From: Rhodobiaceae bacterium UBA4490
GTDB taxonomy: Bacteria > Pseudomonadota > Alphaproteobacteria > Parvibaculales > Parvibaculaceae
Direction of reading: 5' to 3'
DNA: 64,000 nt
Assembly (NCBI GenBank): GCA_002389665.1
Contig: DGNO01000002.1
Coordinates: 257,624-321,623, forward strand
Position 1 is the stretch's first letter. Every line of letters begins with the position of its first letter. Below the pieces are notes generated by a model, which saw only the letters and a program-made list of their open reading frames with translations, ran no database searches and was not told where the DNA came from. Shown piece after piece: positions 9,364 through 17,134 of the stretch. The translations under genes and the position numbers were made by a program.

Positions 9364-9416
9364 GGGTCTTTTCCTTTAAGCGCGGCGGAAGAACACCCTT
9401 CCGCTCAAACAAATCA

Positions 9417-9477
9417 CCGCGGCCCCCGGTGCCGGTTAACCCCGCGAAATCCGGGGTTTTCCGGCACTCAGCCGCGG
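9417..9477 (-). promoter_or_regulatory. Structured leader RNA upstream of ilvB
   Basis: Three nested perfect 7-bp helices stack into one long hairpin: outer 9417-9423 with 9471-9477 (CCGCGGC/GCCGCGG), middle 9429-9435 with 9461-9467 (GTGCCGG/CCGGCAC), inner 9438-9444 with 9452-9458 (AACCCCG/CGGGGTT). It lies between the proposed ilvB transcription start and the ribosome binding site. There is no U-run directly after it and no leader peptide rich in Leu, Val or Ile, so a classical attenuator is not evident. It could be a cis-regulatory RNA. Confidence 0.55.
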
Positions 9478-9488
9478 AAAACGGGCGC

Positions 9489-9517
9489 AACCTACCCCCT
9501 CACCCGGAGGGGGTCAA
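9489..9517 (-). promoter_or_regulatory. Candidate ilvB promoter
   Basis: On the minus strand TTGACC (9512-9517) and TAGGTT (9489-9494) are separated by exactly 17 bases. The -35 lies inside the last codons of miaA. The spacer contains an inverted repeat (CCCCCTC/GAGGGGG) that could bind a regulator or end miaA transcription. Confidence 0.5.
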
Positions 9518-10477
9518 CCCAAAATCGTCAATAAATGAAAAGATTTCCTGAATTTGACTTTCCATTTCTTGCGTCGAAAGCCTATTCCACGAAATCATCT
9601 GATGCCGAAACCAGGTGCTCTGGCGCTTGGCATATTGCTTTGTCTGGGTCTTGGCCTGCTCGATAGCCTCTTCCAGCCCAAGCTCCCCGGCTATATGCGC
9701 CAGAAGCGGCGGCACGCCGAGCGCCTTCATGGCAGGCAGGTCCGGGCTGAGGCCCCGCTCGAAAAGCGCCGCCACTTCATCGAGCGCGCCCTCCCCGATC
9801 ATCTGATCGAAACGCCGGTCGATCCGCGCCCGCAGCCAGGCGCGGTCCGGATCGAGCACGAACCCGGCGCTCGCCCCGTCAAAAAGCGGCGCCCCCTTCT
9901 GTTTTTGCCAATGGGAAATGGGTTTGCCCGTCGCCTCCAGCACTTCAAGCGCCCGGGCGGTGCGCTGCGGGTCGGAGGGGGCGATCTTCGCCGCGGCCTC
10001 CGGGTCGGCGCCCGCAAGCCGCGCATGGGCGCAGGCAAGGTTCTCGGCGACTTCCGCGCGGATGGCGGCGCGCACCTCTTCTGGAATGGCGGGCATCTCG
10101 GAGAGCCCTTCTAGCAGCGCTTTGAAGTAAAGCCCTGTCCCGCCCGCAAGGATGGGCAGCTTCCCGCGCCCCTCGATCTCCGCGATTTTGGCAGCAGCCA
10201 TTTCCGCCCAGCGCTGCGCCGAGCAGGTCTCGGCAGGATCGAGCACACCGTAAAGATGATGCGGCTGCTGCGCCTCTTCGGCGCGCGAGGGACGCGCCGT
10301 CAGCACCCTCAGCCCATCATAAACCTGCATGGAATCGGCATTGACGATTTCCCCGCCAAGCCGGGCGGCCAGTTCCAGCGCCAGCGCGGACTTGCCGCTG
10401 GCGGTCGGGCCTGCAATAAGGAGCACGCGGGGCCGCGGCCCCTTTTCCTCATTTCTTATTTGCGGATCCGGCTTCAT
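9500..10477 (-). CDS. miaA: tRNA dimethylallyltransferase
   Basis: 325 residues. It transfers a dimethylallyl group to N6 of A37 in tRNAs reading codons that start with U. The P-loop GPTASGKS is at 23-30 and NADSMQVY at about 46-53; GGTGLYFKALLEG and the C-terminal KTQTKQYAKRQSTWFR are also typical. I chose the ATG at 10477; the frame also has a TTG at 10483. The ATG overlaps the start codon of serB on the other strand (shared CATG). The last codons overlap the ilvB promoter region. Confidence 0.95.
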   Translation of the reverse strand: MKPDPQIRNEEKGPRPRVLLIAGPTASGKSALALELAARLGGEIVNADSMQVYDGLRVLTARPSRAEEAQQPHHLYGVLDPAETCSAQRWAEMAAAKIAEIEGRGKLPILAGGTGLYFKALLEGLSEMPAIPEEVRAAIRAEVAENLACAHARLAGADPEAAAKIAPSDPQRTARALEVLEATGKPISHWQKQKGAPLFDGASAGFVLDPDRAWLRARIDRRFDQMIGEGALDEVAALFERGLSPDLPAMKALGVPPLLAHIAGELGLEEAIEQAKTQTKQYAKRQSTWFRHQMISWNRLSTQEMESQIQEIFSFIDDFGLTPSG

Positions 10478-11363
10478 GCGCAACGTCCTGACACTAATCG
10501 GTTCTCCTAGGCAAGCCCTGACGCAGGATCATAGTAAAGCCGTTGCCGCTGCGCTGAACCAGGGTGCGGAACCTGCCTGGCTGAAAGAGGGTTACGCCTG
10601 CGACTTTACGCTGGAAGGCATGGAGGCCGAAAGCGGCGAGGAAAAAGCGCGCCAGGCGCTTGCGGGAGAGGCCATCGACGTGGTGGCGCAGCCCCTCGCC
10701 CACCGGCGCAAGAAGCTGCTGGTTGCGGATATGGATTCCACCATCATCGAGCAAGAATGTATCGACGAGCTGGCGGACGCGCTCGGCATCAAGGCGCAGA
10801 TCGCCGAGATCACCGAGCGGGCCATGCGCGGCGAGCTTGAATTCGAACCGGCGCTGCGCGAGAGGGTCGGCCTCCTCAAGGGTCTCGGCATCAGCGAGCT
10901 TGAGTGCGTTCTGGAAAACCAGATCACCGAAATGCCGGGCGGCCGGGCCCTCTGCGCGACGATGCGCGCCCATGGCGCGACCTGCGCTCTCGTCTCCGGC
11001 GGCTTCACCTTCTTCACCTCCCGCATCGCCGAGAAAGTCGGCTTTCAGCACAATCAGGCCAATGTGCTTTTGATGGAAGACGGCAAGCTGACCGGCAAGG
11101 TGCAGGAGCCGATCCTCGGCCGCCAGGCAAAGCTCGACGCGCTTCTTTCTTTCAGCGCCGAGCTGGGGCTCAAGCCGGAAGAAACGCTGGCCGTGGGCGA
11201 CGGGGCAAACGATCTTGCCATGATCGAGAAGGCAGGCATCGGCGTTGCCTATCACGCCAAGCCCGTCGTGGCCGCCGCCGCGCCGGCGCGTATCGATCAC
11301 GGCGATCTGACTTCCCTGCTTTATCTGCAAGGCTATAGCGAAGCGGAAATCACGGGCCTCTGA
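10476..11363 (+). CDS. serB: Phosphoserine phosphatase
   Basis: 295 residues. It performs the last step of serine synthesis, hydrolysing O-phosphoserine. The HAD motifs are visible: DMDST at 85-89 (nucleophile D85, acid D87), VSGGFTFF for motif II, and GDGANDLAMI for the metal-binding motif. The N-terminal MRNVLTLIG segment is typical of alphaproteobacterial SerB, supporting the ATG at 10476 although the frame is open further upstream. The gene diverges from miaA with overlapping start codons. A bidirectional terminator follows. Confidence 0.95.
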   Translation: MRNVLTLIGSPRQALTQDHSKAVAAALNQGAEPAWLKEGYACDFTLEGMEAESGEEKARQALAGEAIDVVAQPLAHRRKKLLVADMDSTIIEQECIDELADALGIKAQIAEITERAMRGELEFEPALRERVGLLKGLGISELECVLENQITEMPGGRALCATMRAHGATCALVSGGFTFFTSRIAEKVGFQHNQANVLLMEDGKLTGKVQEPILGRQAKLDALLSFSAELGLKPEETLAVGDGANDLAMIEKAGIGVAYHAKPVVAAAAPARIDHGDLTSLLYLQGYSEAEITGL

Positions 11364-11378
11364 TCCCGCGCCGAAGAA

Positions 11379-11403
11379 AAAGGCCCCGCATTGCGGGGCC
11401 TTT
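11379..11403. terminator. Bidirectional terminator between serB and the Do protease gene
   Basis: AAAGGCCCCGCA TTGCGGGGCCTTT forms a strong stem with A-rich and T-rich flanks on both sides (GAAGAAAAAGG and CCTTTCTTTT). It can end serB on the plus strand and the protease operon on the minus strand. Confidence 0.9.
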
Positions 11404-11426
11404 CTTTTAGCTCACGGCAGAAAGCC

Positions 11427-12923
11427 TCAGCCTTCCTCGATCCTGACCGCGATGAAGCGCAAGTCCCCGGCGGTCGAGACCAGCAGTAGAACCGAGCGGC
11501 GGCCCTTTTCTTGTTCCGCCTTCACCTGTTCCACCACATCGGACGGCGATTTCACTTTTTCCTGCGCCACTTCGACGATCACATCGCCGGGGCGGATGCC
11601 TTTTTCCGCCGCAGGGCCCGCCGGATCGACGGAGGTGACGAGCACGCCGTCCACATCGTCGGTCAGGTTGAAGCGGCGGCGGCTATTGGCATTGAGCTCG
11701 CCCAGGGCAAGGCCGAGCGTCAGCGTCGGCTCATTGCTCTTTTCCGCGTCGGGTTTTGCGCCTTCAGCCTGCGCTTCGGCCTCCTCAAGGCGGCCCACCG
11801 TCACGTCGAGCGTCACCTTGTCGCCGCCGCGCAGCACCGTCGTTTCCACTTCTTTGCCGATCTTCGTATCCGCCACGATGCGGGGCAGATCGCGCATGCT
11901 CGGCACATCGTTGCCGTTGAAATCGAGGATCACGTCACCCGCCTGAATGCCGGCTTCTTCCGCCGGGCCGCCGGGGGTGACTTCCGCCACCAGCGCGCCT
12001 TTGGCTTCATCCATGCCAAGGCTCTCGGCGATCTCATCCGTCACGGTCTGAATGCGCACACCGAGCCAGCCGCGCCGCGTTTCGCCATATTCCTTCAGCT
12101 GCTCGATAACCGGCATGGCCGTTGCCGAGGGAACGGAAAAGCCGATGCCGATGGAGCCGCCCGAGGGAGAAATGATCGCGGTGTTCACGCCGATCACCTC
12201 GCCTTCGAGATTAAAGAGCGGGCCGCCGGAATTGCCCCGGTTGATGGAAGCATCCGTCTGAATGAAATCGTCATAAGGGCCGGCATTGATGTCGCGGTTG
12301 ATCGCCGAGATGATGCCCGCCGTCACCGTGCCGCCGAGACCGAACGGGTTGCCGATCGCCACCACCCAGTCGCCGACGCGCGCTTTCGTCGAATCGCCCA
12401 TCTTCACGAAAGGCAGCGCGCTGTCGGGTTTCACCTTCAGAACCGCAACATCGGTTTTGGGATCGCTCCCGAGCACTTCCGCCGCCAGCGTCGTGCCGTC
12501 GGAGAAGTTCACCTTGATCTCGTCGGCCTGCTCGATGACGTGATTATTCGTGATGATGATCCCGTCCGGGTCGATCACGAAGCCGGAGCCGAGCGACTGC
12601 ACCTTGCGCGGGGCCTGGGCGCCCGGCTGACGCTGGAGAAAATCTTCGAAGAATTCATTGAAGGGCGAGCCTTCCGGCAGGCCGGGCACCGCACCGCCCG
12701 GCACACCCGTTTTCAGGGTCTGCGAGGTGGAGATATTGACCACCGCCGGGGACAACTTTTCGGCAAGATCGGCGAAACTTTCCGGGGCCCCGCGTGCAAA
12801 AGCGGGAGCGGCATAAAGCGCCAACACGATTGCCGTCAGAGCCGCGAGCGCGGTCAGCGCCCGCATGATACCGGGCGCAGCATCCTGCCGTTTTGCCACT
12901 GCCGAAGTCTTCAACCTTGCCAT
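11427..12923 (-). CDS. Do-like periplasmic serine protease/chaperone (DegP/DegQ family)
   Basis: 498 residues. A hydrophobic signal segment (about residues 21-44, ending APAFARG) targets it to the periplasm. The trypsin-like triad is complete: H128 (TNNHV), D158 (KTDVAVL) and S232 (GNSGGPL). Two PDZ domains follow (about 275-360 and 395-490), the second with GIRPGDVIVEV. It degrades or refolds misfolded envelope proteins. The start MARLKT has AGGAG upstream; the frame also runs to 12947. It is last in an hflK-hflC-DUF2065-protease run, a common alphaproteobacterial arrangement. Confidence 0.95.
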   Translation of the reverse strand: MARLKTSAVAKRQDAAPGIMRALTALAALTAIVLALYAAPAFARGAPESFADLAEKLSPAVVNISTSQTLKTGVPGGAVPGLPEGSPFNEFFEDFLQRQPGAQAPRKVQSLGSGFVIDPDGIIITNNHVIEQADEIKVNFSDGTTLAAEVLGSDPKTDVAVLKVKPDSALPFVKMGDSTKARVGDWVVAIGNPFGLGGTVTAGIISAINRDINAGPYDDFIQTDASINRGNSGGPLFNLEGEVIGVNTAIISPSGGSIGIGFSVPSATAMPVIEQLKEYGETRRGWLGVRIQTVTDEIAESLGMDEAKGALVAEVTPGGPAEEAGIQAGDVILDFNGNDVPSMRDLPRIVADTKIGKEVETTVLRGGDKVTLDVTVGRLEEAEAQAEGAKPDAEKSNEPTLTLGLALGELNANSRRRFNLTDDVDGVLVTSVDPAGPAAEKGIRPGDVIVEVAQEKVKSPSDVVEQVKAEQEKGRRSVLLLVSTAGDLRFIAVRIEEG

Positions 12924-13092
12924 AAACACATCTCCTGATTGCGGCACTCGTCATACTAAGCCGCTATGCCAGTCCGGGGATAACAAGAAGGGAGAAGCCG
13001 GAAATTCGAATTTCGCCCCGTGCCCTGCTGGCCAGCCCATGCCCACTTACACGCCCATCCTGGGACAAAATATGGACGAAATGAGGCAGAGC

Positions 13093-13278
13093 CTACCCCC
13101 GCACCAGCCAGACGATCAAAAAACCGGCACCGAGCGCCGTCAGCCCGGCAAAGCGCAGATTGGCCTCGGGCATCTCTTTTGCCCGCTCCATCATCCGCTT
13201 CACGCCGCCCGGAAAGGCGGCATAAAGGGCTCCTTCCAATGCCAGAAAGAGCCCTATTGCTGCCCAAAGATCACTCAT
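13093..13278 (-). CDS. DUF2065 family small membrane protein
   Basis: 61 residues beginning MSDLWAAIGLFLALEGALYAAFP with two hydrophobic segments (about 4-24 and 43-60) around a basic loop (VKRMMERAKEMP). This is the DUF2065 pattern (YjeT-like) usually found beside hflC. It sits 24 bases after the hflC stop and before the protease gene. Its function is unknown; association with the HflKC complex is inferred from position. Confidence 0.85.
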   Translation of the reverse strand: MSDLWAAIGLFLALEGALYAAFPGGVKRMMERAKEMPEANLRFAGLTALGAGFLIVWLVRG

Positions 13279-13302
13279 GACCGGGTTTTCTTACGTTAAG
13301 GA

Positions 13303-14199
13303 TCACCGGCGTCCCTGACCTTCCTCATCCTTGAAATATTGGAAGAAGTCGGAGTCGGGCGACAGAATGAGCGTAGTGGAATCGCCCTTCAGGCCGTCCC
13401 GGTAGGCTTGCATGGACCGGTAGAAGGCGAAGAAATCCTCGTCCTGGCCGAAGGCCTGGGCGAAGGTGCGGTTCCGCTCGGCATCGCCTTCACCGCGGAT
13501 GCGTTCGGCATCGCGCTGGGCTTCGGCGAGAAGCACCGTCACATCGCGGTCGGCGCGCGAGCGTACACGCTGGGCCGTTTCCTGGCCTTGCGCGCGGAAC
13601 TCGGCCGCTTCCCGCTCACGCTCCGTGCGCATGCGCCGGTAGATCGCTTCACTGTTTTCAGTCGGCAGGTCGGCCTGGCGGATACGCACATCCACCACTT
13701 CCACGCCGAATTCCTGCGCGGCCACATTGAACTTTTCTTCGATCCGCTGCATGAGCTCGGCCCGCTCGTCGCGCACCAGCGCTTCCAGCGTCGCCTCACC
13801 CAAAACGTTACGCAGATTAGAGAGGAAGATCGGCTGCAGTTTGTCGCTCGCCTGCCGCATATCGCGCACGGACTGATAGAATTTCAGCGCGTCGACGATG
13901 CGGTAGCGGGCAAAGGCATCCACCACCAAACGCTTCTGATCGGAGGTGATGATCACCTGCCCGCCTTCCCCGCCAACCTGGCGGGCAGAGGTAAGGTTAA
14001 GAACGCGCTTGTCGATATAAACCACGTTCTGAATGAACGGCAGTTTGAAATGCAGGCCCGGCTCGCGTTCCTGATGTTTCACATCGCCGAACTGAATGAC
14101 GAGCGCCTGTTGCGTCTCGTCGATCGTATAGACCGAAGAGAGCCCGACGATGACGGCGGCTGCGGCAACAATGGCCGCGACGATTGCGCTGGCTTTCAT
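13303..14199 (-). CDS. hflC: HflC, SPFH-domain modulator of FtsH protease
   Basis: 298 residues: an N-terminal membrane helix (about 5-22), an SPFH/band 7 domain (about 25-200, with FGDVKHQEREPGLHFKLPF) and a long charged coiled coil (REREAAEFRAQGQE, RDAERIRGEGDAERN). With HflK it forms a membrane cage around FtsH and tunes degradation of membrane proteins. Its start overlaps the hflK stop (TAATG), so the two are translationally coupled. Confidence 0.95.
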   Translation of the reverse strand: MKASAIVAAIVAAAAVIVGLSSVYTIDETQQALVIQFGDVKHQEREPGLHFKLPFIQNVVYIDKRVLNLTSARQVGGEGGQVIITSDQKRLVVDAFARYRIVDALKFYQSVRDMRQASDKLQPIFLSNLRNVLGEATLEALVRDERAELMQRIEEKFNVAAQEFGVEVVDVRIRQADLPTENSEAIYRRMRTEREREAAEFRAQGQETAQRVRSRADRDVTVLLAEAQRDAERIRGEGDAERNRTFAQAFGQDEDFFAFYRSMQAYRDGLKGDSTTLILSPDSDFFQYFKDEEGQGRR

Positions 14200-15284
14200 T
14201 ACTGAGCCTCCTTCTTCTGCGATGCGCCGGGCGAAAGCTGGTTGAGGGGGAGATAGGGAACGGGACCGCTGCCGCCGGCTTGCGGATCGACCACGATCTT
14301 GTTCATGCCGCTCAGCACCCCTTCCATGGTTTCCAGATAGATACGCTTGCGGGTGATGTCCTTGGCGTCCTTGTATTCGTTATAGATCGCCAGGAAGCGG
14401 TCTGCCTGACCTTGCGCCTCGGCAACGGTCTGCTCTTTATAAGCTTCGGCTGCCTGAAGAATCTGGTCGGCTTCACCACGCGCCCGCGGCACGACTGTAT
14501 TGGCATATGCTTCGGCTTCGTTACGCAGCCGCTCCTGGTCGGCGCGGGCCGCCTGCACATCGCGGAAGGCATCTTCCACAGGCTTGGGCGGATCGACCGA
14601 CTGAAGCTGCACTTCGACGACGCTAATGCCTGCGCCATAATCATCCAGCGTGCGCTGCACCAGTTCCTGCACTTTCTGCTGCACTTCGTTACGCTGGGTG
14701 GTCAGAAGCACCTGCAGTCCGGAAGAGCCGACGATTTCGCGCATGGCGCTTTCTGCCACCGCTTTGACGACCGTATCACGGCCTTCAACGTTGAAGAGAT
14801 AATCCTGGGCGTCGGCGATACGCCACAACACCACGAAATCCACATCGACGATGTTTTCATCGCCCGTGAGCATCAGGCTTTCATCGGCGCTGTTCTCGCC
14901 GATATTCACCCGGTTCACCTTGGTCACGGTGGGGGAATAGACCGTCTCGATCGGGTAAGGCAGCTTGAAATGCAGCCCCGGCCCTGCCGTGCGCACCGCC
15001 TCGCCGAAGCGCAAGACCACGCCCTGCTGGTCGGTATCCACCCGGTAGAAGGAGCTCCAGCCCAGAAGGCCGAGCAGAATCAGCCCGACCACGATGAGGC
15101 CGCCGCCCCCACCGCCACCGGACGGCAGAACGCCCTTGAGCCGCTCCTGACCTTTGCGGATCAGATCCTCCAGATCCGGCGGCTCCTGCCCGCCCCGGCC
15201 GCCGCCGGAAGGAGGTTGACCCCAAGGCCCACGATTGCCGCCATTTTGCCAGCCACCGCCGCCGCTCTGATTGTTCCAGGGCAT
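14199..15284 (-). CDS. hflK: HflK, SPFH-domain modulator of FtsH protease
   Basis: 361 residues. A Gly/Pro/Asn-rich N-terminal tail is followed by a hydrophobic helix (LIVVGLILLGLLGWSSFY, about 64-81) and the SPFH domain (EAVRTAGPGLHFKLPYPIE), then an Ala/Glu-rich coiled coil. It is the partner of HflC. It is the first gene of the minus-strand run and is divergent from mrp across a 188-base gap that should carry both promoters; I see no strong consensus there. Confidence 0.94.
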   Translation of the reverse strand: MPWNNQSGGGGWQNGGNRGPWGQPPSGGGRGGQEPPDLEDLIRKGQERLKGVLPSGGGGGGGLIVVGLILLGLLGWSSFYRVDTDQQGVVLRFGEAVRTAGPGLHFKLPYPIETVYSPTVTKVNRVNIGENSADESLMLTGDENIVDVDFVVLWRIADAQDYLFNVEGRDTVVKAVAESAMREIVGSSGLQVLLTTQRNEVQQKVQELVQRTLDDYGAGISVVEVQLQSVDPPKPVEDAFRDVQAARADQERLRNEAEAYANTVVPRARGEADQILQAAEAYKEQTVAEAQGQADRFLAIYNEYKDAKDITRKRIYLETMEGVLSGMNKIVVDPQAGGSGPVPYLPLNQLSPGASQKKEAQ

Positions 15285-15472
15285 TCAGCTCTTCCCTTAA
15301 TGTTGCGCTGTCGGTTCCGTTCGCTTGCCGCGCCCGGCCGGTTTCACCCCGCCGGACCGCACAAATTCTTATGCTGCCTTTGGAAAAAGGCCTTGAGGGG
15401 TTATATGACAGGCAGACAACCCGCGCAATCAAAGCCCCCTTCAGGGATATAGGAAGAGGACCGGCAATATCC

Positions 15473-16591
15473 ATGTCTGTAACAAGGGAAGACGTCCTAA
15501 AAACCCTCTCGACCGTCGCCGACCCCGAAACCGGTAAAGACGTCGTGACCGCGGGCATCGTGCAAGGGGTCGTCGTTAAGAACGGCAATATCGGCTTCTC
15601 CCTCGAAATCGACCCGAAAGAGGCCGAGGCGAAGGAACCGCTGCGCCGGGCCTGCGAAGAGGCGGTGAAGCAGATCAAGGGCGTCCTCTCCGTGACCGCG
15701 GTTCTGACCGCCCATAGCGAGACCCCCTCCTCCTCCCGCGCCGCGCCCGCCGCGCCGAAGCGCGCGGCCTCCGCGCAAGCCGGCCCGCAAAACATTCCCG
15801 GCGTCAAAGCCATCGTCGCCGTGGCGAGCGGTAAAGGCGGCGTCGGCAAATCGACGCTCGCCGTCAATCTCGCCCTGGCGCTCGGCCATCTCGGCATGAA
15901 GGTCGGCCTGTTGGACGCGGATATTTACGGGCCCTCCGTGCCGCGCATGATGGGCCTTTCCGGCAAGCCGCAGGTCAGCGAAAACAAAAAGCTCCTGCCG
16001 CTCGAAGCCTACGGCATCAAGACCATGTCGATCGGCTATATGGTCGATGACAGCACGGCCATGATCTGGCGCGGGCCGATGGTGCAATCGGCACTGACGC
16101 AAATGATGAGCGAGGTCGATTGGGGCGAGCTTGACGTGCTGATCGTGGACTTTCCCCCCGGCACGGGCGATGCGCAGCTGACCATGGTGCAGCGTGTGCC
16201 GCTTGCCGGCGCCGTCATCGTGTCGACGCCGCAGGAAATCGCGCTGATGGATGCGCGCCGCGGCATCGCCATGTTTGAGAAAACCCATGTGCCCGTCTTC
16301 GGCATCGTCCAGAACATGGCCTATTACGAAGCGCCGGGCTCGGGCGAGAAGACCTATATTTTCGGGGAAGGTGGCGCAAAGCGCGTGGCCGAAGAACTGA
16401 AAGCCGACTTCCTGGGCGATGTGCCGCTCGTGCCGGAAATCCGCGCGGGCATGGATGAGGGTAAACCCATCGTTGCCACCGACCCGGGCAGCAAGGCGGC
16501 GGCGCCTTTCATGGATATCGCAACGCGCCTTGCCGCCAAGCTTTATGAGGAAGGCGGCGCGCGTAAGCCGCCGAAAATTTCCATTTCCTGA
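15473..16591 (+). CDS. apbC: Iron-sulfur cluster carrier ATPase, Mrp/ApbC/NBP35 family
   Basis: 372 residues. An N-terminal MIP18-like domain (about 1-80) is joined by an Ala/Pro-rich linker to a deviant Walker A motif, GKGGVGKS at 120-127, then DADIYGPSVPRMMG and VDFPPGTGDAQLT. The family binds and transfers Fe-S clusters. Many members have a C-terminal CxxC pair that holds the cluster; here the corresponding stretch reads NMAYYEAPGSGEKTYIFG, with no cysteine. The start MSVTRED was chosen over an upstream ATG at 15371 because the intervening part is not family-like. A terminator follows. Confidence 0.92.
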   Translation: MSVTREDVLKTLSTVADPETGKDVVTAGIVQGVVVKNGNIGFSLEIDPKEAEAKEPLRRACEEAVKQIKGVLSVTAVLTAHSETPSSSRAAPAAPKRAASAQAGPQNIPGVKAIVAVASGKGGVGKSTLAVNLALALGHLGMKVGLLDADIYGPSVPRMMGLSGKPQVSENKKLLPLEAYGIKTMSIGYMVDDSTAMIWRGPMVQSALTQMMSEVDWGELDVLIVDFPPGTGDAQLTMVQRVPLAGAVIVSTPQEIALMDARRGIAMFEKTHVPVFGIVQNMAYYEAPGSGEKTYIFGEGGAKRVAEELKADFLGDVPLVPEIRAGMDEGKPIVATDPGSKAAAPFMDIATRLAAKLYEEGGARKPPKISIS

Positions 16592-16614
16592 AGAGACGCC
16601 CGCTCAAAAGAAAA

Positions 16615-16645
16615 CGGCCGGTCCCGCAAAGGACCGGCCGCTTTA
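16615..16645. terminator. Terminator between mrp and the secreted-protein gene
   Basis: 10-bp perfect stem CGGCCGGTCC / GGACCGGCCG with loop CGCAAA, followed by CTTTATTTTG on the plus strand and, reading the minus strand, by TTTTCTTTT. It serves both converging genes. Confidence 0.88.
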
Positions 16646-16665
16646 TTTTGTTTTGGCTCGAAGGA

Positions 16666-17007
16666 TCAGCGCCCTTCTTCGAGCGATGCCGTTTCGGTTA
16701 CGCCCGCCGGGTTCGTCAGCTCCCACGTATCGCCAACGGAACGGCTTTCCGCCGAGGTGCAGTAAGGCTCGTTCTCGCCGGACGTGAAGCAAACCTCCTC
16801 GCCCTTCATTTCCCAGGTGCCTTCGACGCTAGTGCCGTCGGCCAGCGTCTGGCTATAGGTGCCGTCTTCATTGATATGCACCTGGCGCTCGCCGCTTTCC
16901 GGATTATTCACGACCACGGTGTTGCCGTAGAAACTGGCCATCGGATCGGCCATGGCAATGCCGGTCATGGACGCAAACGCAAACACAAGAGCTACGATGA
17001 AACGCAT
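16666..17007 (-). CDS. Small secreted protein of unknown function
   Basis: 113 residues. A clear signal peptide (MRFIVALVFAFASMTGIAMA, residues 1-20) is followed by a short mature domain with NEDGTYSQTLADGTSVEGTWEMKG and two cysteines (in EEVCFTS and EPYCTSA) that could form a disulfide. The pattern resembles small beta-rich periplasmic proteins. I do not recognise a family with confidence. The start has GAGGAGG upstream; a longer frame to 17064 lacks one. It ends at the shared terminator, so it is probably a single-gene unit. Confidence 0.7.
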   Translation of the reverse strand: MRFIVALVFAFASMTGIAMADPMASFYGNTVVVNNPESGERQVHINEDGTYSQTLADGTSVEGTWEMKGEEVCFTSGENEPYCTSAESRSVGDTWELTNPAGVTETASLEEGR

Positions 17008-17091
17008 CTCTTTCCTCCTCGGTTTATCCTGGATTTCCCCCAAAAACGCCGTGCATGCTGACATGCGTTAACCATAAGAACAAGGGTAAAT

Positions 17092-17127
17092 CTGCACCCG
17101 GATGAAACAAATCCGGGTGCAGCATTT
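17092..17127. terminator. Terminator after the SMP-30 lactonase gene
   Basis: 12-bp perfect stem CTGCACCCGGAT / ATCCGGGTGCAG (17092-17103, 17111-17122), 7-base loop. The plus-strand side ends in CATTTTTC; on the minus strand, where the neighbouring gene lies, the tail is a weaker ATTTACC. Confidence 0.7.
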
Positions 17128-17134
17128 TTCGCGC

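Noticed and set aside
9364..9488. Classical leader-peptide attenuator for ilvB
   Set aside because: No ATG-initiated peptide with runs of branched-chain codons and no U-run after the hairpin were found.
7675..9534. A 619-codon plus-strand frame antisense to ilvB
   Set aside because: Same reasoning; it also crosses the ilvB leader and the miaA end.
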